Shown piece by piece: positions 28,201 through 36,300 of a stretch of DNA of 64,000 nt (the first letter of the stretch is position 1; the number at the start of each line of letters is the position of its first letter). Both the position numbers and the translations under genes were made by a program. The notes below the pieces were generated by a model. The model was not told where the DNA came from. It saw only the letters and a list, made by a program, of their open reading frames with translations, and ran no database searches. This DNA comes from Nitrospiraceae bacterium (GTDB lineage: Bacteria; Nitrospirota; Nitrospiria; Nitrospirales; UBA8639): NCBI GenBank assembly GCA_020632635.1, contig JACKFE010000002.1, forward strand, positions 620,001-684,000, read 5' to 3'.

Positions 28201-29428
28201 GACGATTCCGGGAGACGAGACCCCCGACTGCCGGTTTGGCCAAGGCCCGTTCCGGAAAAATTCTTCGCTGAAACAAATCCCGAATGAAGACGATTTCATG
28301 GCGGACCGCCTCAAGAGAACCAGGCATCTCGCCAGCCATGGCGGGATCTGGAGAATCTCCCGGCACCCCTTGCGTACTTCCGCAGAAATACAATCCACGC
28401 AAGAAGAAGGTGTCGTGATAGGCACTGTTTTTAAAGAGATGGTTCAGCAAATACGCGGTCGATTCCTCCATCGAGAGGAACTCGTCCGGAAAAATAAACG
28501 ACGTATCGTGGTGGGGTTTATCCGACGTTTCGGCAAAGAGTTCCAGTTGAAGGCGATTCAGATCCTGGCGAATGGTCTGAAAGGCCCCAGGGATCCAGGC
28601 CGGCGCATAGGCCACATCTAGCGAATAGGGGTTTGACCATCCGAATATTTCGGATTTTCGGGCAACCGGAAGATGCTCACAAAAGGCATCAAATCCCGGA
28701 ATCACATCGCATTTCGTGACCAGGATATAGACGGGAAGATTGAGGCCCAGAATTCTTTGGGCCTGACACAATCGTTCATAGAGACCATCGGCCTGATCCT
28801 TTAAGACTTGGACCTGTCCCGGATGATCTAAGGCATGGCCATAGAGGCAAGATGCCGGAATGGTAACCACAACCCCGTCAATGGGGCGCTGCGGCCGATG
28901 CTTGACCAGGGATGAAAGAATTTCTTCCCACACTTCCCTCCCGCGAGCCCCTCCGTTGGAGCTCGTCATACACTCTCCATTCACATCAAGAACGACGCCC
29001 TGATCGAAAAACCACCAATCCAATTGCTCCGAGGTTCCCTTGCGCTGCGAAGCCGGAGGACCAAACGGAAGATTCAATCCCGAATTGGCCAGCAAGGCGG
29101 TCTTTCCCGACTGTGGCTCCCCCAGCAGGACATACCAGGGAATTTGGTACCGGGAAGCCGTTCCTGCCACACGGTTGGACAAGTGGCTCAAGGCTTCTCG
29201 AAAGGAATGGGCCACCTGCTCCCGATGACTCTCCGAGTCTTTCGCAGGAGAAGAGGGTGTCTTCCCTTCCACGCCCGCTTGCGCAGCGTTGGAAGATCCT
29301 TGCCCTTTTTTTATGAACCGAACCACAAACCAACCGATCACCCCTGCCAAGAGCAAACTGGCCAGCAGACCATACCACCAATGTTCCATCATCCAGGCGA
29401 TGAGATCGATCATACGATCCTTATCCAA
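25274..29428 (-). CDS. tssM: T6SS membrane-complex protein TssM (IcmF)
   Basis: A 1384-residue protein. One TM helix near 19-39, then 'GEPQSGKT' (103-110), a Walker A in the cytoplasmic domain with 'WWFFDQGVVLDVNGE' and 'LPVYILVTKCDVIPGF', a second TM near 406-428 ('LIVAAQCFMLLIILGGGWG'), and a long periplasmic part that includes the IcmF-related and C-terminal TssJ-binding regions. TssM spans the envelope and links the TssL base to TssJ under the outer membrane. Size and order are normal. It overlaps tssL by 8 bases and tssA by 4. Confidence 0.95.
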   Translation of the reverse strand: MDKDRMIDLIAWMMEHWWYGLLASLLLAGVIGWFVVRFIKKGQGSSNAAQAGVEGKTPSSPAKDSESHREQVAHSFREALSHLSNRVAGTASRYQIPWYVLLGEPQSGKTALLANSGLNLPFGPPASQRKGTSEQLDWWFFDQGVVLDVNGECMTSSNGGARGREVWEEILSSLVKHRPQRPIDGVVVTIPASCLYGHALDHPGQVQVLKDQADGLYERLCQAQRILGLNLPVYILVTKCDVIPGFDAFCEHLPVARKSEIFGWSNPYSLDVAYAPAWIPGAFQTIRQDLNRLQLELFAETSDKPHHDTSFIFPDEFLSMEESTAYLLNHLFKNSAYHDTFFLRGLYFCGSTQGVPGDSPDPAMAGEMPGSLEAVRHEIVFIRDLFQRRIFPERALAKPAVGGLVSRNRLIVAAQCFMLLIILGGGWGLWNARDDIQQTKRELYPLLVEVRQDLERTETLQEDPMDAESMKGSTQGLLAFMNRMNASRFQWAFVPTSWVSSLNDHIVEAITIAYNRIILQSVASGLQEKVQEVLEDQPGRRMLSGDIRLGASIDETPEFLAWSQYAADVTALQAVIEQFNALQAPGVVDLEKFAKVVDYVYPNTLTREFYDHPGLYQKALAQAGMTPIDFTSADQEKATAVLWDHSLRLFHHIFENNRLFRKLAELTETVQGLRQSRSGDRLSISRLAALHKEFEMAETLLHSSEGKWLTQPTLQLGWGYDQTLASTDQSKFFIPGLSGQIKTEAEQGFGKLQAQLFGLTIHPGLPLLHAENSDSGLEFSEQAKQLHAAVGKVLALKIVQSEGTKYAGEEASTLHIVWHPEYLTQAITLWKEYQEFSNKELPKLPAVLAEPLRRIVLRELEYKMTARVAQAQEPVVTRDMNLDYQLEQDVRTEAKSFVQAKSALENILHIYQDAGFENAYWDVHELLTAQAHDVLTRVDQLMAGHAFYAVQGGSLDWWDGEPPLAARAYAVTTPLGMQTYLESQRDRIRYVAQEYARPMLEFLLTYALPQTESTAQRYRVAQWQGILTALEEYDKKKPGNSLSNLEHFIAVDMHDATGQTCWQQTPTVSTVGLARDYFQETKEGLFRLFYERCQALAGYRVETGYQELHSLFTRHLAGRFPFSDLNRPEKNVAFDDMKMFFRVYDRHFPSGGQGLGGLSVWSRERKQATDFITQMGEVRSFFSQYLDQSKPGMLPTFQVETEFRVNQLHERGGNQVMDWGVTIGSRQLTGKIGELSSKVRWSYGDPIRVTFRWAKDAPRQPVRDPRQPHLQVEDHVASFLFENSWALLSLLSLQASRSGDFEQYIDPRPHTLKFVIPTQSDPNQSETRASKRGSLGSNEASEEVELFVRMVITAPGADGELVLPWFPVQAPPLPHLVAEKRSQP

Positions 29429-30182
29429 GTGACAAAATACTGTTGACGAGTGTGGTCACATCTTCGGTGAGATACGTCCACAACACATGCGCGACAAGCA
29501 CATACCCCGCCAAGCATGCCCCTACCCCCCACAACCATTTCCGAGGGTCCGGCAGTTTCATCAGCGCCGATTGGTCGAGAGTATGGGCGTAGGATTCGGG
29601 AAACATGGGCGTGCTCCCTTGAAGAAAATCGGGGTACCGATGAGCGATGACGTGAAAGAGTTCACGCCGCATGCGCGCAATCGCGCCTTGATCCACCTCG
29701 CCACGAAACTTGCCTTGAAACCCCAAGGACAACGACAGCAAATAGAGAGCGGCTAATTCCACGCAAACCGATTCTCGATTTTCCAGCATTTTGCCGATGC
29801 GTTGAAATATTCGTTCCCCCGCGATGTGGGACTGAAAGAATTTTGTTTCCACCAAATTCCCTCGCCACCATTCTCTCCCGGACCAATCCACATGTAAAAA
29901 CGTCTCGTCAGCCATGGCGGCCATCACATACTGGGCTTCTTTGTAGGATTCAGCCGTGCACGGACTTCCCTGATGACCGGCCTGACGGGCCAAGTCTTGC
30001 ATTTTCGCCACCACTCGTATCCAGATGGGATTGGCCTGTTCCACGACCTTCCCGGTATTGTCTAACGGCACCAACTCTTCCAATCGGCCCTGCATCGCCT
30101 GCCTCTTGAGGCTGACCAGTTCCCGATAAAACTCCCGGAATTGATTGAGCACAAACGATTGTCCCGTGAGCACCACATTCAT
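29421..30182 (-). CDS. tssL: T6SS membrane-complex protein TssL (DotU)
   Basis: About 253 residues from the ATG at 30182 (MNVVLTGQSFVLNQF); a longer reading adds 20 Arg/Gly-rich residues unlike the family. 'VMAAMADETFLHVDW', 'WWRGNLVETKFFQSHIAGERIF' and 'YLLSLSLGFQGKFRG' are DotU landmarks. A single TM helix lies near the C-terminus ('GVGACLAGYVLVAHVLW'), with only a short tail after it, so the OmpA/peptidoglycan-binding extension seen in some TssL is absent. Here peptidoglycan contact might be given by another protein such as the SPOR protein at 13180, which is my inference. Confidence 0.92.
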   Translation of the reverse strand: MNVVLTGQSFVLNQFREFYRELVSLKRQAMQGRLEELVPLDNTGKVVEQANPIWIRVVAKMQDLARQAGHQGSPCTAESYKEAQYVMAAMADETFLHVDWSGREWWRGNLVETKFFQSHIAGERIFQRIGKMLENRESVCVELAALYLLSLSLGFQGKFRGEVDQGAIARMRRELFHVIAHRYPDFLQGSTPMFPESYAHTLDQSALMKLPDPRKWLWGVGACLAGYVLVAHVLWTYLTEDVTTLVNSILSLG

Positions 30183-30269
30183 GATCAGGCGTGCTCTCCT
30201 TTCGCCGCCACCGCCTCGAACGCATCCAGCGGTTGGGTCCAACCACGGGACGTGGAGGAGAACGGCGGT

Positions 30270-31619
30270 TTACACATGGGAATCCTCCGAGTGGCTTTTC
30301 ACGTACAACACCATTTCCAATGGCCGAATGGCGCTTCGCTGAGGGCCTGAATTGACCACGTGCAGCACTTCATCCGCCACAAAATTGGCCGACTGAGAAT
30401 TGAGAGCGAACAAGACCACCCCTCGGGCTGGAACCAAATCTCCGTCACGATCAATGAGCTGCCGTTCCACACCCAAGGTTCGACGCTCATGCAGGGTCGC
30501 CATCTGTCGGGATGAACCAATGACGGCATCGTCAATCCATGTGCGAACATCGTTTTCCGTGAACCCAGGCTTGGCCCGCACTCCAATAATGCAGGATGTC
30601 CCAATCCAAGAAGGATGAATAGGAAGGGTGAAGGTGGCTCCATCATCCTGAAAGGGGAAGGCCGTATAGGTATCCGGCATGGCTTTCCGGAGCATCTCCT
30701 GCAAAAAATTCATCACTTCCCCCAGAGAGGCCCGCACATCATGGTGGTCATAGGGAGAAAATTCCGGAGGAATCATGCTGTCTCCAAACGCCCCCAATGG
30801 GCCGGCTAATTCACACAAGGCGACATAGAGATCAAAGGGATGGGCCTTTCCCGAATGGACGATCGCTTCAAACTTGGGAAGGGCGACGACTAAATGATGA
30901 ATGAGCGTTCGCGCTTCCAACTCCAAAGGAGAGCCGACCTTCAATGATGGCGACGCGACCGTTTCAGCCCAGTGGACCGCCTTGCGCCGAATCGTGTGAG
31001 CAATGGACAAACACGACTCCCCCAAGGATGATCGGACCGGCACATCCAAGATAGGGGGCATATAGGAGGTAGCTTCAAAGGCTTCATTTTTAAATTGCAC
31101 TTCCATCAAGGGAAACGTCACAAATTTGGCGGGAGGCTCGCCAATCAGCAAACTTAACCGCGGACGCAACCGGGGAATCACCAATTCGTCTTCCCCCGTA
31201 TTCATATCTTTCACGGGCTTGCCTTCGATAGATCGATATCGCGAAAGCGTCCCCTGGTCGACCCCCACCCGTTTGGCCGGGACGGCCAAAGAAATCTTCA
31301 TCGGCCGCTGCGCCAGCTCATCCGTATAGGGAGTCAAATCAAATTCCAACTCTTCGTCTTCTTCGTAGCTATAGGACACGACTAATCCATCCGGCAACAC
31401 AGCTTCCAGATGGAGAATTCTCAAGCGCCCACTCACCAATAATCCTGGGTCAAATTGAACTGGCCAACGACGAAGCCCCCAGGGATAGGGCGTCAATTGC
31501 CGGAGATGATAATGCAGCAAATCCTCAAACCGGCTGGACAACTCCTGAAAATGGTGGGGGGAAAGGAGCATTCCTTCATGCCATTGAATGGCATCGGGCA
31601 ACTCATCAATTCCAATCAT
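30270..31619 (-). CDS. tssK: T6SS baseplate-membrane adaptor TssK
   Basis: A 449-residue protein of family length. 'IQWHEGMLLSPHHFQELSSRFEDLL' at the start, 'PYPWGLRRWPVQFDPGLLVSGRL' and 'RLRPRLSLLIGE' are TssK (ImpJ/VasE) features. TssK trimers join the baseplate wedge to TssL and TssM. It lies about 55 bases after tssJ and about 90 before tssL. Confidence 0.94.
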   Translation of the reverse strand: MIGIDELPDAIQWHEGMLLSPHHFQELSSRFEDLLHYHLRQLTPYPWGLRRWPVQFDPGLLVSGRLRILHLEAVLPDGLVVSYSYEEDEELEFDLTPYTDELAQRPMKISLAVPAKRVGVDQGTLSRYRSIEGKPVKDMNTGEDELVIPRLRPRLSLLIGEPPAKFVTFPLMEVQFKNEAFEATSYMPPILDVPVRSSLGESCLSIAHTIRRKAVHWAETVASPSLKVGSPLELEARTLIHHLVVALPKFEAIVHSGKAHPFDLYVALCELAGPLGAFGDSMIPPEFSPYDHHDVRASLGEVMNFLQEMLRKAMPDTYTAFPFQDDGATFTLPIHPSWIGTSCIIGVRAKPGFTENDVRTWIDDAVIGSSRQMATLHERRTLGVERQLIDRDGDLVPARGVVLFALNSQSANFVADEVLHVVNSGPQRSAIRPLEMVLYVKSHSEDSHV

Positions 31620-31673
31620 GCGATACTCCTTCTCTCAATCTCATCATGGGCTGGAATTCTCCCTGCTTGTCGG

Positions 31674-32261
31674 TTACCGAACACTCTGGATTGATGGCAA
31701 CTGATCCTCTCCCACCACAAAACCCGTCCGGCCTAATCTGAGAAAGATGTCATCGTGGGGAGGAAGAAACGCACGGTGCTCACCAGACGTTCGATAACTG
31801 GCAAAGATCAACCCCGCACGAGCACGAGGCTGAAGAGGAAGATACTGAACCGGCACATTTTGCCCAGGGACCCATTCCCATTCCCAAAGGGTAAACCCTG
31901 GGTTGTGCAACGAATCCTTTTGTATTTGGGATTTCTGGCGAAACCATTCGCTCGCCGGAAGACGGCTGAGTTCCGCCAGGGTTTTCTTATCGGACACGAA
32001 CAGCACATCCACCGCAATCGGAGCGTTCTCATTTGCCGTCTCATCCACCTGCACCGTGAGCGCAATCTCTTTGCCCACCCAGGCCTGAGTTTTCACCCAT
32101 AACCCGCAGGACGCCAACACGGCGCACAGGGGCCACAAGAGGAGGGAAAGAAGAACCGGTTTGAAGATGGTGTGATGAGTCTCAGATACCACGCGAACCA
32201 CATTCCTATCCAAATCAAGATGGACAATCCGGGGAGAAAGCAATACCGTTGCCAAAAGCAT
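31674..32261 (-). CDS. tssJ: T6SS outer-membrane lipoprotein TssJ
   Basis: Up to 195 residues. A lipobox is seen at 'AVLASC' with C52 as the lipidated residue, after a hydrophobic run ('PVLLSLLLWPLCAVLA'). 'VDETANENAPIAVDVLFVSD', 'ASEWF' and 'YLPLQPRARAGLIFASYR' follow the TssJ (VasD) pattern. TssJ is the outer-membrane anchor that binds TssM. The start is uncertain: the signal is unusually long from 32261, and GTG codons at 32201 and 32192 would give a normal-length signal, though neither has a strong ribosome site. It is the first gene of the T6SS block; the 270 bases upstream are shared with the divergent HD gene. Confidence 0.82.
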   Translation of the reverse strand: MLLATVLLSPRIVHLDLDRNVVRVVSETHHTIFKPVLLSLLLWPLCAVLASCGLWVKTQAWVGKEIALTVQVDETANENAPIAVDVLFVSDKKTLAELSRLPASEWFRQKSQIQKDSLHNPGFTLWEWEWVPGQNVPVQYLPLQPRARAGLIFASYRTSGEHRAFLPPHDDIFLRLGRTGFVVGEDQLPSIQSVR

Positions 32262-32533
32262 GGGTTTCGCCTATCAATTTTTTGAACGACGCCGGTCCTC
32301 AAATAACGAGCCGATTGTGCTTTTGGTCCGTGACGTGCTCCACCAAGCCATACCAGCCTTTCTCTCTGACCCAGGCAGAGATTGCCGGTTACACCGGCAT
32401 GATTTCCCATGTCAGGCACTGAGACCAGGAGCCACGGACTCTGGTTTCCGACAAAACCAGAGTGAGCAGGTTAAGCCCTCACCGCTGAAAACCGAGGGGA
32501 GCTAAGGAAGAGTCGTACCAAGCCGGAGGAGAT

Positions 32534-33235
32534 ATGAGGTATTACGAAGGGAACAGCCTAGAACATATGACCGGCCAGAAGAAGCTGGGGTTTTCCGGGA
32601 TTAGAAATCCCGATCTCGAACAGGAAGTTTCCCGTTATTATCACAACGAACTACCCTATCATAATTTTCAACATGCCCTGGAGACTGTGGCCCATGCCAA
32701 CCAGATTATCCAAGCGTGCAGAGCGGAACACATTCCCATACAGGAACCCGTGGTCTACTATGCCAGTTTGTTGCACGATGCCGGCTACCATCAGGATCAC
32801 ACGGCACGGGGGTATCCCAACAAGGAAGCCTACTCGGCGGATCTCGCCGGACACATTCTCTCAAAGCGAGGCTTTCCGGACATCCTCATTCGACAGGTGC
32901 GCCAAGCCATCATGGCCACACAGGAAATTCCATGCCTGGAAACGGCCGAAGACTGCGCCGTCCGTGCCGCGGATCTCTTCAACTTGGCAGCGGAGTATGA
33001 GGTATTTTTCAGCAATGCCAAACGGCTACACCAAGAAATCGCCCTGCTTCAGGGCAGGGCAATCCCTTGGGAGAAGTGGAAAGAGCTGGTCAATCAGAAA
33101 CTGACGATATTTTTATCCCAGGACATTCCATTGACAGAATATTTCCGCGGCAGACCGGGAGAGTCAGTATTCCATCGCCGCCTCCAGGCCAATCTGAGTC
33201 GATTCAATACGGAACCAATCCCAGCAAGCGAGTGA
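32534..33235 (+). CDS. HD-domain protein with cyclic-nucleotide-phosphodiesterase-like His pattern
   Basis: A 233-residue soluble protein with a strong ribosome site (GGAGGAG) before the ATG. 'YHNFQHALETV' (42-52) with H43 and H47, then 'ASLLHDAGYH' (77-86) with H81 and D82, give the H..H..HD metal site. The YHN-x-x-H form is that of eukaryote-type class I cyclic-nucleotide phosphodiesterases, but bacterial proteins with it act on diverse phosphates, so the substrate is open. It is transcribed away from the T6SS operon and shares its upstream region. Since region 4860-19045 carries a cAMP synthase and a cAMP-type binding domain, a cAMP-degrading role is attractive but unproven. Confidence 0.75.
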   Translation: MRYYEGNSLEHMTGQKKLGFSGIRNPDLEQEVSRYYHNELPYHNFQHALETVAHANQIIQACRAEHIPIQEPVVYYASLLHDAGYHQDHTARGYPNKEAYSADLAGHILSKRGFPDILIRQVRQAIMATQEIPCLETAEDCAVRAADLFNLAAEYEVFFSNAKRLHQEIALLQGRAIPWEKWKELVNQKLTIFLSQDIPLTEYFRGRPGESVFHRRLQANLSRFNTEPIPASE

Positions 33236-33309
33236 ACCCGATTCAAGAAGCCCATGAAAAACACGGACGACCCACAAGCCACGTGCACCTGAAATGTCCT
33301 CCGAATCTC

Positions 33310-36300
33310 TCATTCGGACTTGGAGGGAACCAGACGATCCCGTAACATCTTCAAACTCTCAGCAAGGGTCGAATGTGCGGGGGAAGCGTGCGTGGTCTCA
33401 AGCATGACCTCAAAAAATCTGATGTTTTCGACCACCGAATCGATTTCCCGGGCCGATCCTTCACGACGCTGGGCTTCCTGATAGCCATTGAAAATGGCAT
33501 CGCGATCGTCCGCCGTGAGCGTCTGGGCATATAACGCCTTCAATAACAGGACGTCGGCGTTCAAACCCCAATCCCAGAACGATTGCCCCTCATTCAGGAG
33601 CCTTTCCGCATGTTGCTCGAGTTCCGACAATCCGTTCTCAATGGTATCGATCCCCGAGACCTTTCGTCGCTTGCCTTTCGCGCCTCTTGTTGGGTTCAGC
33701 CCCCAGGACAAGACAATCTCCGCCGCCAACCGATTGACCAACGGATAATAGGTATCCGATCGTTTGGCTTTGGTACCCACGTCATACCCTTGGCCATACC
33801 AATCGTGCATCGCACGAAGGGCTCGACTTCGCAAGCCCGGCTGATGAGACAGAAGAGCTTTCCCCTTATACACTTTCCCTTTCAGGGCACAACGTTCTTG
33901 CGTCGGATGGATCCCCAACAAGCCATCCAGAACCGTTTCGGCATCATTGATCTGTGCCTCCATGAACGATCTCCGTTTGGCAATGTCTTCGGTCGTCATG
34001 CGTGATGACGACAGAGCTAACCCTTGTTTCAGGGCCCAGCGTACTTTCAGATTCGCCAATTGCTCCAAACAGTCGATGGTCGCAGTAGCCGGTTGTGCCC
34101 TCCGACCTTTGTCATAGTACTGCACCGCCTCTTCAAACAGTCCAAGCTCCCCATAGGCTTTGCCAAAGGCCGCACAAACATCGGCAGACTCCATCCATTC
34201 CGGCTGGGTCAACGCTTTGAGATCATCCAGTTGTTGCCGCAACCGTTCCTCACCCTTGCCCTTGGTCGTTTTGGCTTGTCGCGCCACACTCGCCAATTCG
34301 ATCACTAGCTCAGCAGGAGCCACCATCCGGTGGTCAGTCTTCACATTATTCGGATCGGGTTTGAAGGTATAATCCGGATCCCCATAACATTGATAGGCGC
34401 CCCAGGTGTTGGAATTCCCAAACTGGGCGAAGATGGCTTGCCTGGCCAACGTGACCGCATCCCCAAACGGACGATTCCGAAACATCTCGGTATAAAAGGT
34501 GTTCGCAAAGACATTGGCCGCCTGATCATCCACCGCCCAACCAGCCGCAATCACGGCCCGCACCCCCATGCGAATCAATTGGGTGCCCAAGTTGGAAGCC
34601 AGCCGATGAAACGGGACGGGTGAAGCGTGATCGTGGGCGGTGATTTTGCCCAGATAGCAACAATTCAAAAACACCAGTTCGGGCACATAGCGCATTTGCT
34701 CGATTTCGGCCGGAGTGAGAAACAGGCCTTTTCCCAGCACCATACCCGACACGGTTTTGGGCTTCACGCACGGGTCCTGTTTGGCCTGAACCCTGGCGGA
34801 TAGATTCGCCGCCGCCTGGCTAGTTTCCTCATCCAACTGATACTCGAAGACCCCATGCGCCGCACAATGGAGAATCCGGTAGGGTTGCTGAAATAACGCT
34901 CCCAGGATAGCTTCCGGATACGCGTCAGCCTGAACCAACTCAATCACCTCCCGATACCCGTTTTGGCGAATGAGCGTGGCCACATCCCGGGCTTCGGCGG
35001 CTGCCCCGGGTAACGGAGGAAAGTCTTGTGAGGAGGTGTCACTCGTCGGATCTCCGATCACTAACGCGTTGAGCGCAGTCCCATGCAACACTTTTTCGCG
35101 GAACTGTGACTGCTCCACACTCAATTGCCGAATCATACCCGCTTCGACCGCCATGGGACGCGTGTTGGGATCGTACCGATCATACAGTAACTCCCAGGGA
35201 TAGGCGGCAGACTCATCATCTAGCACCAAGACCATATCCCGATGATCGGGGGCGTAGGTTTTCATCCGGTTTGGAATCAGCAGTTCAAAGAGAGTGCTGG
35301 AGAAATCCAGATTGGTTTGATCGGAAGAGGCCCCTCTGGCCAACAATCGCTCAATGAGGGCCCGTTGCGTGGGCTTCAGATACACTTCCGCCCGTGCGCG
35401 GTTGGTCAGCGCTTCAAATTTCAACGCCCCATCCTCTTGGGTCATGATGCGCAATCGTTGCCACCACTCTTGCTCTTCCGCATAGTAGGCCCGCAATTGC
35501 CCCTCACGCCCCTGGACCAGGGTCTCATGAATGTGCAAATGCTCACGAAAATCCTGTGATTGTCCGAGGTCGACCAGGGCTTTGGCTGCCTGAATGGCCC
35601 GATCCTGATACAACTCCACCACATCCACCGAATCGATGAACACCGTGAATGAAGCCCCGGCCTTCCCTTTTCCGTCGGATTCCGCAGAGTCTGATTGTTC
35701 CAACATCGCCAGTCGCCGGTTCGCCTGCAAGACCCCGTGAAGAATCGACTGCAAAGAATCGGGCAAAGTCAGTCCTCCCCCGGTGGTGCCGATAAGCAGC
35801 GTCGTCACCGAAACGCTCAACCTCCCGGCTTCGACTTGACCGGACAAAGATCCTTGACGCCGAGTGCGTTCCGCCTCTACACATTTCAACGCGTAGTTGG
35901 TGAGCGCATCGGCCATCGTACTCGTCAGGCCGCCAGGCGTCAGCTCACCCACCATTCCCAGGCCCACGACAATGGCTCCAGGATGCTTGGCCGATCCTGA
36001 AGTCACGCCATCGTTTAAGACCACCGCCGAGGTATTGAGCGTATCGGGGTACAGCCCCAGACGTAACCGCTCCCGCAATCGCCCTTGCAGCTGACGGTCC
36101 AGGTACCCTTCCGCGCTGACAATCGTATCGCCTGCGTAATGCCCCACGGCCACGGGAGAGGAGGCCCGCGAGAGATTATCGTTGATCACACGGACCTTCA
36201 CCTTCGGCGTCAGCGGTTTCACTTGGCGCGTCCGGCTGGATCCGAGGGCGGCGGCCATGAGATCGTCTTCCTCGGGATACATCTCGACTCGCCCATCATA

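Noticed and set aside
32262..32533. Sigma-54 type promoter between tssJ and the HD gene
   Set aside because: No GG-N10-GC element with proper spacing was found by eye.
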